From positions 1-64,000 of the forward strand of contig CAJPVJ010000011.1 of the NCBI GenBank assembly GCA_905397405.1: a stretch of DNA of 64,000 nt, given 5' to 3'. Position 1 is the first letter of the stretch. Each line of letters opens with the position of its first letter. The notes beneath the pieces are model-generated. The model had not been told where the DNA came from, searched no databases, and saw only the letters and a program-made list of their open reading frames with translations. This document shows, one piece after another, positions 45,431 to 55,840 of this stretch. This DNA comes from Oppiella nova. Taxonomy: Eukaryota > Arthropoda > Arachnida > Sarcoptiformes > Oppiidae. Made by a program: the position numbers and the translations under genes.

Positions 45431-45510
45431 TATGGAATTCATACGGATTGCTCTATTTTAACACAAGACTAAAAAAATAGAGAATCCTAATCGTGTCTGT
45501 TGATTAACTG

Positions 45511-46659
45511 TTAACGACTTTGCCAGATACTCATTGCACCTTTGCGTGTCGAAACATAAACTTGATTATCAATCACTCTCAAAGTACGTACTTCACCACT
45601 GGTTTTAGCACGACCTAACGTTGTTCCTGTATTTGGATCAATTTGATGTAAATAACCATCTAAATCACCCACAACAAGATTTGAACCGAGCAATACAGGG
45701 TTGCTTAAGTTACGATTGAGCAGTTGCTCATTTTTCCAAAGCTGCTGACCTGTAATCAAGTCATACGCAATAATTTGACCATCAGTTTGCGATACGATGA
45801 CTTTACCATCGGTCACTTCTGGACGGTTGATACTGCTTGAATTTTCACTCCACAAAACGCGTTGTGAAGCCAAATCTAGAACAGTCACTTGCCCTTGGAA
45901 ACTCGTCGTAACCACATATTGTCCTGAAACGACAGGCTCACTGTCCACATCAATCAAGCGCTGAATATCAGAACGACCTTCAGATACCGCAACACGACGT
46001 TGCAAACGCGGTACACCTGCAAGGCTATCTATTGCAAAAATATAGCCAGTAGAAGTGCCGATAAGCACGGTACGTGGATCTAGACTAACTGGAGTGGCTT
46101 GACCTCTTAAGCTAAATGAAGCGCTTGGTAACTTATAAGTCCACGCTTGCTGACCTGTCGCAACATCTAAGGCATAAACCGTACCGTCATTTGCAACCAC
46201 AATCACGCGACCAGATTGAATCAAAGCAGAACTGATAATTGCACCTGACAATTGCGCAGACCATTTGGTCGCACCCGTCGCTTGGTCTAATGCAAAAACA
46301 TGCCCTTTTTGATTACCAACAATCACCACACCATCTGCTGCTTCAACACCAGAACTTAAGCCATCTTTGGTAACTTTAGCATTCCATAAGCGCTGTTTGC
46401 CTTTATAGGCAGCCACTTCGCCTTTTGGATCTAAAGCAAACACAACACCATTGTCTGTATCTAAACGTAGACGTAATGCATCTTCACTGCTGGTCGAAGA
46501 GACACTGGTCGAAAATACTTGAACCAAGCTCGAAGCTTGTGCAACTTTAGGCAGTGGATTTGGCTTAATCTTCACTTCTTTCGTCTTATTACTTGAACAG
46601 CCGATTAAAGCGATTGATAAGATTGCTAAAGCAAAAGGTATTTTAAAATTTCTATCCAT
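45511..46659 (-). CDS. bamB: Outer-membrane assembly lipoprotein BamB
   Basis: A 382-residue lipoprotein (lipobox ending at C21 in LSIALIGC) with an eight-bladed beta-propeller made of repeats with a W/A-x-Y-LD pattern (GHVFALDQATG, GTVYALDVATG, GYIFAIDSLAG, GYLHQIDPNTG). It is part of the BAM machine that folds outer-membrane barrels. Its start codon overlaps the stop of yfgM by one base. Confidence 0.94.
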   Translation of the reverse strand: MDRNFKIPFALAILSIALIGCSSNKTKEVKIKPNPLPKVAQASSLVQVFSTSVSSTSSEDALRLRLDTDNGVVFALDPKGEVAAYKGKQRLWNAKVTKDGLSSGVEAADGVVIVGNQKGHVFALDQATGATKWSAQLSGAIISSALIQSGRVIVVANDGTVYALDVATGQQAWTYKLPSASFSLRGQATPVSLDPRTVLIGTSTGYIFAIDSLAGVPRLQRRVAVSEGRSDIQRLIDVDSEPVVSGQYVVTTSFQGQVTVLDLASQRVLWSENSSSINRPEVTDGKVIVSQTDGQIIAYDLITGQQLWKNEQLLNRNLSNPVLLGSNLVVGDLDGYLHQIDPNTGTTLGRAKTSGEVRTLRVIDNQVYVSTRKGAMSIWQSR

Positions 46660-47360
46660 TAAGACTCATCCACTTGTGTTACTAAGATTGGGCGTTCAAG
46701 ATCAGGATCTTCTACTAATACGCCAACACTTTCGAGTTTAATTTGTAAAATTTGACGTTCTTGTTTACGCTCAACGACCGCATTCCATGCTGCTTGATAC
46801 GATTTTTTTGCATTTTCAGTGTCATTTTTTGCCACATAAATATCACCTTTTAACTCATCAGCACTTGCCTGAAAAGCAGGATCATTCACAGCTGACAAGG
46901 TTTTCAAGGCTTCATCAAACTTCTTTTGCGCCAATTGTGCATCGGCAAGTTTGATTTTTACAACTTGTAACAAACCAGCGTCTTTAATTTTAGAATTTTC
47001 AACTTTTTTCAGTTCACGCTCAGCCAATGCATAGTCATTTTTATCATAGGCAACTTTTGCCATGACAATTTGTGCTTGAATTGCATGAACAGAATCTGGA
47101 TTGTCTTTGACAATTTTATCTGCTGACGCGACTAAGGCAGCAGTGACTTTAGCATCACCATTAGCTGCTCGCGCTTCATCCATCAATTGTTGGACTTTGG
47201 CTGTTTCATTTTGATTTTCAGCCAAAGTTTTCTTTTGCCAATATTCCCAACCGAAAAAGGCAATCAATGCAATGAGGACACCTGTCACCATAGCCGAGCC
47301 ATATTTCTTAAAAAATGACTTCACACTATCCAGTTGCTCATCATCAGTCATTGCACTCAT
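46659..47360 (-). CDS. yfgM: YfgM-family TPR membrane protein
   Basis: A 233-residue protein with one N-terminal membrane helix (AMVTGVLIALIAFFGWEYW) and TPR-like helices on the periplasmic side (DNPDSVHAIQAQIVMAK, DYALAERELKK). In E. coli YfgM is an ancillary part of the SecYEG translocon and works with the chaperone PpiD. Gene order hisS-yfgM-bamB matches E. coli. GGGAG stands five bases before the ATG. Confidence 0.92.
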   Translation of the reverse strand: MSAMTDDEQLDSVKSFFKKYGSAMVTGVLIALIAFFGWEYWQKKTLAENQNETAKVQQLMDEARAANGDAKVTAALVASADKIVKDNPDSVHAIQAQIVMAKVAYDKNDYALAERELKKVENSKIKDAGLLQVVKIKLADAQLAQKKFDEALKTLSAVNDPAFQASADELKGDIYVAKNDTENAKKSYQAAWNAVVERKQERQILQIKLESVGVLVEDPDLERPILVTQVDES

Positions 47361-47390
47361 TTGACTCCCCTTTTCCTTATGATTATCGGC

Positions 47391-48686
47391 TTATTTTGAC
47401 GAAAATTTTTCAATGAAAAAAGGCACAATTTCAGTGGCCTTAATTTCATATTGTTCTGCTGTCGCAAGTTCTTTGACTAAAACTTGCTGCGCTACAGCCT
47501 CACGCTCACCAAAGATCAAAGCATAGATGGCACCCGATTGGTCTGCCTTCTTCATTTGACTCTTCATTGAACCCTGTGAACCTGTTTTCAAACGAATTGT
47601 ACTATTTACAGCTTCAAGTTGATCACGAATTTGTTCAGCCAATACCAAAGCCTGACCTTGTGTTGCAGGATCCGATAGCAAGAATAACTCACATTCACGC
47701 ACAGGTGTATTGTCTTCAACTTGTTCAAGAAGCAATAATAAACGTTCCATGCCCATGGCAAAACCAACTGCTGGTACAGATTGATCAGGCTTACCTTTCA
47801 GCTGTCCAACCAAACCATCATAACGACCACCCGCACACACCGTTCCTTGAGAACCTAAATGTGTCGTTGTCCATTCAAAAACAGTTTTGTTGTAATAGTC
47901 TAAACCACGGACTAGTTTTTGATTGATGACAAACTCAATGCCTGCATCAGTTAAATACTGTTGCAATTGAGCAAAATGATTCAAGCTGTCTTCTTTTAAG
48001 AAATCATGCAACTTAGGTGCATTTTCAAGAATTTGCTGAGTTCGTGCATCTTTCGAATCTAAAATTCGCAATGGATTGGTGGTTAAACGACGTTGCGAAT
48101 CTTCATCCAAATCAGCGTGATGCGCTGTAAGAAATTCAACCAATGCAGCACGATACTCTGCACGTTCATCAGACTCGCCCAAGGTATTTAGCTCAAGTTG
48201 AACTTTATCTGCAACACCCATGCGTTTCCATAAACGCGCAGTCATGAGAATCAGTTCAGCATCTTGATCAGGTGTCGCTACACCAAAAGTTTCTACACCA
48301 AATTGGTGAAACTGGCGATAACGACCTTTTTGTGGTTTTTCATAGCGGAACATTGGTCCAACATACCAAACACGAGGATTTGCACCACGGAGTAAGTTAT
48401 GTTCCAACATTGCACGTACACAACCCGCTGTGCCTTCCGGACGCAAAGTTAAAGATTCAGGCGGATTACCCTTATCGAAAAAAGTGTACATTTCTTTTTC
48501 AACGATATCAGTTGCATCACCAATTGAACGCTTAAACAGATTGGTATGTTCAACCACCGGCAAACGGATTTGCTGATAACCGTATGCATCCATAAGCGAT
48601 GCTAAATGCTGCTCAAGACGTCTCCACGCAGGTGTTTGCGATGGGAGAAAGTCATTAAAACCTTTAATTGCGACAATTGAACTCAT
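47391..48686 (-). CDS. hisS: Histidyl-tRNA synthetase
   Basis: A 431-residue class II synthetase. Motif 1 is near the N-terminus ([17 protein letters not shown]), motif 2 is [18 protein letters not shown], and the histidine-site motif is [15 protein letters not shown]. Motif 3 is [12 protein letters not shown]. An anticodon-binding domain completes the C-terminus. It overlaps ispG by four bases, so the two genes are coupled. Confidence 0.96.
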   Translation of the reverse strand: MSSIVAIKGFNDFLPSQTPAWRRLEQHLASLMDAYGYQQIRLPVVEHTNLFKRSIGDATDIVEKEMYTFFDKGNPPESLTLRPEGTAGCVRAMLEHNLLRGANPRVWYVGPMFRYEKPQKGRYRQFHQFGVETFGVATPDQDAELILMTARLWKRMGVADKVQLELNTLGESDERAEYRAALVEFLTAHHADLDEDSQRRLTTNPLRILDSKDARTQQILENAPKLHDFLKEDSLNHFAQLQQYLTDAGIEFVINQKLVRGLDYYNKTVFEWTTTHLGSQGTVCAGGRYDGLVGQLKGKPDQSVPAVGFAMGMERLLLLLEQVEDNTPVRECELFLLSDPATQGQALVLAEQIRDQLEAVNSTIRLKTGSQGSMKSQMKKADQSGAIYALIFGEREAVAQQVLVKELATAEQYEIKATEIVPFFIEKFSSK

Positions 48687-49798
48687 GATGAACTACGAAT
48701 AATCTCTTTAGCTTTAGCTTTTTCAAGCTCTTGAACACGTTGACGAACCATGCTTTCGATTTCATCAACCAACTGATTTGTATCTATTAAGTGACTCTTT
48801 TCACCATTACGATACACGAGTGAGCGCGGACTTGCACCGACTATACCAATATCAGCTTCTTTTGCTTCACCCGGACCGTTGACTTTACAACCAATGACAG
48901 ACACATCCATTGGTGTACGAATATCTTCTAAACGCTCCTCTAAAGCCTGCATCACTTTGATCACGTTAAATTCCTGACGTGAACAGCTTGGACAAGCAAT
49001 AAAGTTAATCCCATTTGAACGAAGGCTCAGGGATTTTAAAATATCAAAACCAATTTTTACTTCTTCTTCAGGCTCAGCCGCCAATGAAATACGCATGGTG
49101 TCACCAATGCCATCCAACAGCAAGCCACCTAAAGCAATCGCAGATTTCACAGAACCCGTACGATAGATCCCAGCTTCCGTTACACCTAAATGTAATGGAT
49201 TATCAATTTGTGCAGATAATAAACGATAAGCATCCATTGTTAAAAATACATTTGATGCTTTTACTGAAATTTTAAACTCGTGAAAGTTTAAACGATCCAA
49301 TATATCGATATGACGCATTGCAGATTCAAGTAATGCCTGACCTGTCGGCTCACCATATTTCTTTTGGATATCTTTTTCTAAAGATCCAGCATTGACACCA
49401 ATACGCATAGAAATATCGTGATGACGTGCAGCAGCAACCACTTCACGAATCTTGGCTTCAGAACCAATATTCCCGGGGTTGATCCGCAAACAGTCTGCAC
49501 CCATGTCTGCAACTTTCAATGCGATTTTATAATCGAAATGAATATCTGCAACCAATGGTACCGTGACACGTTTACGAATTTCACCAAAAGCTTCAGCAGC
49601 TTCCATAGTCGGTACCGATACCCGCATAATGTCCGCACCGACATCTGCACAGCGTTGAATCTGCGCGACTGTTGCATCGACATCACAGGTTTCAGTATTG
49701 GTCATACTTTGAATACTGATCGGTGCATCACCACCGACATACACTGAACCCACACGTATTTTACGTGTAGGACGGCGCTTGATTGGATTCTCAATCAT
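48683..49798 (-). CDS. ispG: HMB-PP synthase (ispG/gcpE)
   Basis: A 371-residue iron-sulfur enzyme of the MEP isoprenoid pathway that makes (E)-4-hydroxy-3-methylbut-2-enyl diphosphate. Cluster cysteines lie in [11 protein letters not shown] and [12 protein letters not shown]. The TIM-barrel N-terminal half is intact. It is between rodZ and hisS, as in E. coli. Confidence 0.96.
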   Translation of the reverse strand: MIENPIKRRPTRKIRVGSVYVGGDAPISIQSMTNTETCDVDATVAQIQRCADVGADIMRVSVPTMEAAEAFGEIRKRVTVPLVADIHFDYKIALKVADMGADCLRINPGNIGSEAKIREVVAAARHHDISMRIGVNAGSLEKDIQKKYGEPTGQALLESAMRHIDILDRLNFHEFKISVKASNVFLTMDAYRLLSAQIDNPLHLGVTEAGIYRTGSVKSAIALGGLLLDGIGDTMRISLAAEPEEEVKIGFDILKSLSLRSNGINFIACPSCSRQEFNVIKVMQALEERLEDIRTPMDVSVIGCKVNGPGEAKEADIGIVGASPRSLVYRNGEKSHLIDTNQLVDEIESMVRQRVQELEKAKAKEIIRSSS

Positions 49799-49819
49799 GA
49801 TCTTATCTACTCTTGCCCA

Positions 49820-50608
49820 TTAACGTGACAAACGGAATTCTGCTTTTCCGTTCACTGTATATGGAGACAATGAAATCTGTTCATTATTAAGGCTTAATGA
49901 CACAGCAGTTGCATCATCGAGACGAATTTGGAATGGTGATTGGCCATTAACGGTTAAAGCAGCCGACTGGCGACCAGTCGCCAAAACTTTTCCTGTACTA
50001 TCTACAATATGTACAGAGGTTGGATGACTGAAATTCAATACCATTTGGTCACCTGAAGTCGCAGTTGCATTGTTTAAATTCAACACTTCTACTTCTGAGG
50101 CTTGTGGTTTGGCATCGACATCAGCGCTTTTACCCGATGTCATTTTTTGAATTCCAGCAATCACAGCCCAAATCACCGCAAGCGCAACAATGGCAATTAA
50201 AATTCGCTTTAACCATTTTTTATTACGATCACTGTTTGATCCAGGCAATTTCCCCATAATCTTGATTGGAGAGTTGTTCAAGGCGTGGTTTGGCAAAAGC
50301 CCAGTATCATTTTGATAAATTTCATCAAAGCGTTGAATGACTACCGTTGCATCAACGCCTAAAAACTTGGCATATGAACGATAATAACCTTTAATAAAGG
50401 TTGCTTCTGGCAAAGACTTATATTCATCTTGTTCCAATGCTTGTAAGGTTTTTACAGGCATTTTTAGTTCGTTTGCAACATCTTGAATGTCTAGGTTTTT
50501 GGAGACTCGAATTTGACGCAAGTACTCACCTGGACGTTGAACATTTCCTAAGCCATTAGATGCTACGTTTGAACCTGTAGGTTGCTGTGAATTAGGATTT
50601 ACTTCCAT
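49820..50608 (-). CDS. rodZ: RodZ-like cell-shape protein
   Basis: A 262-residue protein with an N-terminal helix-turn-helix (about 27-95, LRQIRVSKNLDIQDVANELK), a single membrane helix (LIAIVALAVIWAVIAGI) and a C-terminal periplasmic DUF4115 domain. RodZ links MreB to the membrane. The order pilW-rodZ-ispG is that of E. coli and Pseudomonas. Its start overlaps the end of pilW by ten bases. Confidence 0.92.
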   Translation of the reverse strand: MEVNPNSQQPTGSNVASNGLGNVQRPGEYLRQIRVSKNLDIQDVANELKMPVKTLQALEQDEYKSLPEATFIKGYYRSYAKFLGVDATVVIQRFDEIYQNDTGLLPNHALNNSPIKIMGKLPGSNSDRNKKWLKRILIAIVALAVIWAVIAGIQKMTSGKSADVDAKPQASEVEVLNLNNATATSGDQMVLNFSHPTSVHIVDSTGKVLATGRQSAALTVNGQSPFQIRLDDATAVSLSLNNEQISLSPYTVNGKAEFRLSR

Positions 50609-51402
50609 ACGGCCTCAGTACTGTACTGTAATTGCAGATAACGTTGATATTCTTTACTGTCCGGGAACAATGCACGCAGTTGATTGACCAACACTTGCAT
50701 TCCCATCTGATCATTATTGGCACGTGCAATACGTAAACCAATCCAAAGCGCTCTCGCACCCTGTTTGTCCTGACCTACTAAACGAACATATTGCTCATAG
50801 AGTTGACTTGCTTGCGCACTTTTTTGTTGCAAATAGAAAATTTCTGATAACTCTACCAGAGAAATAATCGAATCGCGATTGACTTGTAAAGCTTGTTTGA
50901 ATGCTTTTTCAGCATTTGCCACATCACCCACTTTTAAGTAAACCCGACCTAAATTTTCTAAAGCCTTGTAACGCTGATCATAGCCAAGCGCAGCACCAGC
51001 TATGCTCAATTGTTCAATCGCGTCATTATAGCGCTCAGTAACAAATAAATATGTTCCATAATTATTACGAGCTTGTGCATTTTTTGAGTCACTGGAAATT
51101 GCACGCTTAAAATAGCCGTCTGCCTTTTCCATACTGATCTTACTGCCTTCTTGTTGCAGTAAGACACCCATCATCATATTTGCCGCAGAATCACGTGAAT
51201 CAGTTTCTAAAGCTTGGTCTAGTGCACGTTTTGCAGCATCTAAATCACCTGTACGAATATATTCAGCAGCAAGCTGAGTACGTACTTTAACGGCTTTTTC
51301 AGGATCTTTTTTTATTATTGTGTCTGAATTTGTCGTTTGACAACCCTGTACGACCAATGCAGATAAACCAATTGCCAATATTACAACTGCTTTTTGATAC
51401 AT
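50599..51402 (-). CDS. pilW: Type IV pilus assembly lipoprotein PilW/PilF
   Basis: A 267-residue lipoprotein (signal ending at C21 in VVQGC) with about six TPR repeats (AAEYIRTGDLDAAKRALDQAL and following). PilF/PilW is the pilotin of the type IV pilus, needed for secretin assembly. I chose ATG at 51402 rather than TTG at 51414. Natural transformation and twitching depend on it in Acinetobacter, matching comEA elsewhere in the window. Confidence 0.9.
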   Translation of the reverse strand: MYQKAVVILAIGLSALVVQGCQTTNSDTIIKKDPEKAVKVRTQLAAEYIRTGDLDAAKRALDQALETDSRDSAANMMMGVLLQQEGSKISMEKADGYFKRAISSDSKNAQARNNYGTYLFVTERYNDAIEQLSIAGAALGYDQRYKALENLGRVYLKVGDVANAEKAFKQALQVNRDSIISLVELSEIFYLQQKSAQASQLYEQYVRLVGQDKQGARALWIGLRIARANNDQMGMQVLVNQLRALFPDSKEYQRYLQLQYSTEAVWK

Positions 51403-51467
51403 CGATTTTCTCAAAGTCAGCCCCTGATTATTTGTTGATATAAATGTATGTCTACAAATCTTTAAGC

Positions 51468-52712
51468 TTATGAACGAATAATCTCACCACGTTCAGCAAC
51501 TTTCTTTTTCCACTGCTCTGCACGACGGGTACGATCTGCCACTTGCCCGACCAACTGCCCACACGCAGCATCAATATCATCACCACGTGTCTGACGAATC
51601 GTACACACAAAACCTGCATCAGACAAAGTTTTTTGGAAAGAAATAATACGATTTCGACTTGAACGGCCATACGGCGCATGCGGAAATGGATTAAATGGAA
51701 TTAAATTAATTTTACTTGGTAAGTTTTTCAGTAACTTAATCATTTGTTGTGCATGTTCAGGATGATCATTCACCCCTTCCAACATCACATATTCAATAGT
51801 GACATGTTTACGAGAGCTTTCATTACCATCTTTGGCAATATAGCGCTGACATGCAGCAATCAATTGTGCTAATGGATATTTTTTATTAATCGGCACCAAT
51901 TCATTACGTAACTCATCATTTGGCGCATGTAAAGAAATCGCCAAAGCCACATCTATATCTTGTGCCAATTGGTCAATTTTCGGTACGACACCTGAAGTTG
52001 ATAATGTAACGCGACGTTTAGACATGCCATAAGCAAAATCATCTAACATGATATTCATTGAGCTTAATACAGCATCATAGTTGAGTAATGGCTCACCCAT
52101 TCCCATCATCACCACATTAGTCACCGAGCGCTCACGTTCAGCAACAGGTACTTCTTCCATATAAGAATAGTTGGCCACCCACAACTGCCCAATGATCTCG
52201 TCAGGGGTTAAATCACGCTGAAAACCTTGCTTTCCTGTTGAACAGAATGAGCAATCTAAAGCACAACCCACTTGTGATGAAATACACAGTGTTTTACGTG
52301 AGCCTGTTTTATCTTCTGCTGGAATCAATACCGTTTCAACCAAAGAGCCCGCACCATCGCCAACACGGAATACCCACTTACGAGTTCCATCTTTCGAATA
52401 GTTACGATGCACCACTTCTGGCGCTTTGATTTCACAAATTCTTTCTAGTTTTTCACGCAACTTTCCTGAAATATTGGTCATTTCAGCAAAATCAGTGATA
52501 AAAAATTGATGCATCCATTTCATTACCTGCCCAGCACGGAATTTTTTCTCGCCGATTTCTTCGAAGAATTTTTCCAATTGCGGACGTGACATGCCAAGTA
52601 AATTCACTTTCTGCACATTTGCAGTCTGAATACGATCAGCCTGTGCAGATTTTGATGATGCAGGCTGCTGTTCATCTAGATTTAACGATGAAGCGACAAC
52701 TTCAGAATTCAT
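51468..52712 (-). CDS. rlmN: Dual-specificity RNA methyltransferase RlmN
   Basis: A 414-residue radical SAM enzyme that methylates A2503 of 23S rRNA and A37 of some tRNAs. The radical SAM cluster is [11 protein letters not shown]. The C-terminal Cys in [20 protein letters not shown] is the catalytic thiol. The first about 35 residues (rich in Ser, Gln, Ala) extend beyond the E. coli protein. Confidence 0.95.
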   Translation of the reverse strand: MNSEVVASSLNLDEQQPASSKSAQADRIQTANVQKVNLLGMSRPQLEKFFEEIGEKKFRAGQVMKWMHQFFITDFAEMTNISGKLREKLERICEIKAPEVVHRNYSKDGTRKWVFRVGDGAGSLVETVLIPAEDKTGSRKTLCISSQVGCALDCSFCSTGKQGFQRDLTPDEIIGQLWVANYSYMEEVPVAERERSVTNVVMMGMGEPLLNYDAVLSSMNIMLDDFAYGMSKRRVTLSTSGVVPKIDQLAQDIDVALAISLHAPNDELRNELVPINKKYPLAQLIAACQRYIAKDGNESSRKHVTIEYVMLEGVNDHPEHAQQMIKLLKNLPSKINLIPFNPFPHAPYGRSSRNRIISFQKTLSDAGFVCTIRQTRGDDIDAACGQLVGQVADRTRRAEQWKKKVAERGEIIRS

Positions 52713-52788
52713 GGGGATTACCTAAATCATGCCGTAGTAATAAAACATATTGACCAATATTTAGCCAAATAAAGCAACAAAAATAAAA

Positions 52789-52822
52789 AAACCAGACAAG
52801 TAGTATATCACCTATCTGGTTT
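52789..52822 (-). terminator. Terminator after ndk
   Basis: AAACCAGA pairs with TCTGGTTT over a loop of about 18 bases; the minus strand continues with TTTTTTATT. It follows the ndk stop by about 70 bases. Confidence 0.75.
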
Positions 52823-52890
52823 CGGGTCTGTTATCAATTCATAAATCGGAGATTTATTCGTGTAGAAAAAGAGACCCTAGATACGTCGAA

Positions 52891-53322
52891 TTAACGAGTA
52901 CGTGGGCAAACTTCAGTTTGAGCGAAGAAGTAATTTACTTCACGGTCAGCAGATGCAACTGAGTCAGAACCATGCGCAGCATTTTCATCAATGCTTACAG
53001 CGAAATCTGCACGGATTGTACCAGGAGCAGCTTCTTTAGGGTTTGTAGCACCAAGAATTTCACGGTGAGCAAGAACTGCGTTTTCACCTTCAAGAACAGA
53101 TACTACAACTGGACCAGAAGTCATGAATGCAACAAGGTCACCAAAGAAACCACGTTCTTTATGCTCAGCATAGAAACCTTCAGCTTCTGCTTTAGAAAGG
53201 TGTTTCATTTTAGTCGCAACGATTTTAAGACCAGCTTTTTCGAAACGAGCAAAGATGTCACCAATGTGGTTTTTAGCAACTGCATCTGGTTTTACGATAG
53301 ATAAAGTACGTTCAATAGCCAT
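52891..53322 (-). CDS. ndk: Nucleoside diphosphate kinase
   Basis: A 143-residue enzyme that equalises NTP pools. Catalytic His117 is in NAAHGSDS and the P-loop-like N-terminus [13 protein letters not shown] is intact. AAGGAG lies eight bases before ATG. It precedes rlmN, as in E. coli, but a terminator separates the two genes. Confidence 0.97.
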   Translation of the reverse strand: MAIERTLSIVKPDAVAKNHIGDIFARFEKAGLKIVATKMKHLSKAEAEGFYAEHKERGFFGDLVAFMTSGPVVVSVLEGENAVLAHREILGATNPKEAAPGTIRADFAVSIDENAAHGSDSVASADREVNYFFAQTEVCPRTR

Positions 53323-53465
53323 GAGTGGCTCCTTTAGTCAAATTGACACGAAAATTTGGGCGCATTATACCGAATAATGAACAATTTTCTGCTTTTAATC
53401 TGTAAAAAATTTGGATTTTTCGATGCGCTGTGACGTTTAGCATCATTCAGCAACATCTCAAGCCA

Positions 53466-53666
53466 TTAATTCGCTTCATCAATCCATGCCATTTGAATGG
53501 CTTCTAGCAGACCTTCAGTCGATTTGGTTGGATCATCACTAAATTCTGGCAATGCACAAATCCATGCATGCATATCGGTAAAACGCACCCATTGTGGATC
53601 CACATCTGGATGCGCTTCACTGAGTTCAATTGCGATATCAATTGTATCTGTCCAACGTAAGCCCAT
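53466..53666 (-). CDS. iscX: Fe-S assembly protein IscX
   Basis: A 66-residue acidic protein, the same length as E. coli IscX (YfhJ), which binds IscS and iron. Family motifs are GLRWTDTIDIAIELSEAHPD, VRFTDMHAWI and LLEAIQMAWIDE. I chose ATG at 53666 with AAGGAAG upstream; the longer TTG start is unlikely. It is separated from the isc operon. Confidence 0.92.
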   Translation of the reverse strand: MGLRWTDTIDIAIELSEAHPDVDPQWVRFTDMHAWICALPEFSDDPTKSTEGLLEAIQMAWIDEAN

Positions 53667-53884
53667 ATCAGGTCTTCCTTTGCTCAATTTAATTCTGCTA
53701 CTGTATCAAATCTCAATTCATTCAGAAATAAATCATTCTAGACATTTACAAGATTCACCACGGATTCAAGCGTTTAATTTACAAGACGGATTGAATTGAG
53801 CCAATTATTCAAAGTTAAAACCTTGATGATCAAAATCATCAGATTCTTTAAAAATAAAATTACAGACCAGCAGTAAGTAAACCA

Positions 53885-54436
53885 TCATAACATCACTCCT
53901 AAATATGGTGCGCTTAACACAATCAAACTCGCGACACTTGCACCAATCAGTGCGCCAACAATGACATCGCTTGGATAATGCAGACCCAAAACCATCCGAG
54001 ATAACGCCACAAGAATGGTAAAAGGCATCATAATGAACAACATAACTGGTTGAATATACCCAAAGACAATAGTGACCATGACCGCATGTAACGTATGACC
54101 TGACGGAAAGCTAAAATGATCCAATGGTCGTTCACCCAGAATAATGACTTGATGAACTTGATAAGGTCGTGGTCTCACTGTTTTGTGTTTTAAGAACTTA
54201 TAAATTCCTGTTCCTAAAAAACCCATAACAACGACATAGAGAAGTTGCAGACCATAGATCCAGCTCTTTTGTAGCCAAATCAGAACCAACATTGCGCACC
54301 AGAAAGGACCATCTCCCAAACGGCTCACAGTTTTAAAGAACGTCGCAATACTTTGGGTATGCGATAAATTATTGAGATATAAACAACCTCTAAGGTCGAG
54401 ATCGAGCATTTTTATTTTGGTATTTTTAAAATTCAT
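53885..54436 (-). CDS. PAP2-family phosphatase
   Basis: A 183-residue membrane phosphatase. The three PAP2 motifs are complete: KHKTVRPRP, FPSGHT and SRMVLGLHYPSD. About five hydrophobic helices are seen. I chose ATG at 54436 with AGGAG eight bases upstream over an ATG six codons earlier that overlaps it. It follows a GT4 glycosyltransferase by 31 bases and probably shares its transcript; a role in lipid-phosphate recycling or envelope lipid change is inferred. Confidence 0.9.
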   Translation of the reverse strand: MNFKNTKIKMLDLDLRGCLYLNNLSHTQSIATFFKTVSRLGDGPFWCAMLVLIWLQKSWIYGLQLLYVVVMGFLGTGIYKFLKHKTVRPRPYQVHQVIILGERPLDHFSFPSGHTLHAVMVTIVFGYIQPVMLFIMMPFTILVALSRMVLGLHYPSDVIVGALIGASVASLIVLSAPYLGVML

Positions 54437-54467
54437 TTTCCACTCTCCTCTCATTATTTGAGATGAA

Positions 54468-55754
54468 CTAGGTCAGTCGTTTTGCATAGTGCGTTACCTG
54501 GTATAGTGCTTCTTCGAATTGTTGTACGGGATGTTGCCATCCAATGCTTTGCACATCATGCATCGCTTGTTGCCCGAAACGTTTGAGTGTGCTGTTATCT
54601 GGAAGATCTAATACATGTTGAGTGAATTGCTTGATGTCTCCAATTGGACATAACCAGCCATTCTGAGCATGTCTGCCATGAAGTTGAGCGCAGGCATAGT
54701 CATAAGCAATAATCGGTAAACCACTCGCCATCGCTTCGATAACGACATTCCCAAAGGTTTCTACCTGACTTGCAAAAACAAAAACATTTGCACTCGCATA
54801 GGCTTCAGCAAGTTGTGTGCCAGTTAGACTGCCCATAAAAATCACATGTTCAGCACCCGGCATTTTTTCTAAACGACCGCGATCTGGGCCATGCCCTACC
54901 AGCACTAACTTTACTTTTCGTTGTGCTTGTTGTCGCAGTTCAGAATAGGCATCAATCACCACATTGACTTCTTTTTCAGAAGACAAACGCCCAACATAGA
55001 TCAAGACTGTGGTGTCTTCATCTGCACCCCACTGTTGTCTCAACTGTTCGGAGTAGCGTTGTGATGAAAAGCGTTCTGTATCAATTCCTCGCCCGACCAC
55101 AACCAATGGACAGGTCACACCAAACTCACGTAATGCCTGCTCTGTATCACTGCTTGGCACACAGGTCAGTTGCGTTGCGTTATGGAACCATCGCAAATAA
55201 CTTTGAATTGGTTTGACCAAGAATGCTAAATCAAAGAAACGGCTAAATTCTTGGAATTGTGAATGAAAACCACTTGATACCGGAATTCGTCGTGTCTTTG
55301 CCGCATGCAGCGCAGTAAAGCCTAAAGGCCCTTCAGTCACGATATGTACCACATCAGGTAAAAATGCCGTAATCGCTTGAGAGACTTTTAGAAATTGGGG
55401 CCAGCCAAACTTCATGTCTGGATATTTCGGAATTGATTGCCCAGTCACCAAGCACTCTTTATTCGGGCTAAAGTCTTGACATTGGGTCTTCTGTGCAGGG
55501 CGAATCAGTAATATTTTATGACCTTGATTTTGCAAGCCTTTACACAGTTGCATCAAAGACAAAGCAACACCATTGATTTCTGGTGGCCATGTTTCAGTCA
55601 CGATTGCAATTTTCAGTCGAGGTCGGGATAAGTCACGAATAAGATGGTCTTTATTCGTATCGATTTTTTTCTTGTTTGGATTAAAATAAAATTTAAAGTT
55701 ATCGGGAAAATCTTGTTGTTTAAATTGCAAGGTGTTCGCGTACGGTTTATTCAT
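54468..55754 (-). CDS. GT4-family glycosyltransferase
   Basis: A 428-residue GT-B enzyme. The donor-site motif ETFGNVVIE (E-x7-E) and the sugar-nucleotide region VYVGRLSSEK-like (IYVGRLSSEKEVNVVIDAY) are present. The first about 50 residues are polar and Asn/Lys-rich and precede the N-terminal Rossmann domain (KIAIVTETWPPEINGVA). The pattern resembles alpha-mannosyl/glucosyl transferases acting on diacylglycerol or phosphatidylinositol-like lipids. With the PAP2 phosphatase next to it, glycolipid synthesis is a reasonable but unproven guess. Confidence 0.9.
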   Translation of the reverse strand: MNKPYANTLQFKQQDFPDNFKFYFNPNKKKIDTNKDHLIRDLSRPRLKIAIVTETWPPEINGVALSLMQLCKGLQNQGHKILLIRPAQKTQCQDFSPNKECLVTGQSIPKYPDMKFGWPQFLKVSQAITAFLPDVVHIVTEGPLGFTALHAAKTRRIPVSSGFHSQFQEFSRFFDLAFLVKPIQSYLRWFHNATQLTCVPSSDTEQALREFGVTCPLVVVGRGIDTERFSSQRYSEQLRQQWGADEDTTVLIYVGRLSSEKEVNVVIDAYSELRQQAQRKVKLVLVGHGPDRGRLEKMPGAEHVIFMGSLTGTQLAEAYASANVFVFASQVETFGNVVIEAMASGLPIIAYDYACAQLHGRHAQNGWLCPIGDIKQFTQHVLDLPDNSTLKRFGQQAMHDVQSIGWQHPVQQFEEALYQVTHYAKRLT

Positions 55755-55840
55755 ACGATACCTAATCTCTTCATTTTTGAATAGATTAGGCTAAGTTTTT
55801 GACATTTTAATGATTATTTAATGACAGTTTTTTGACCATT

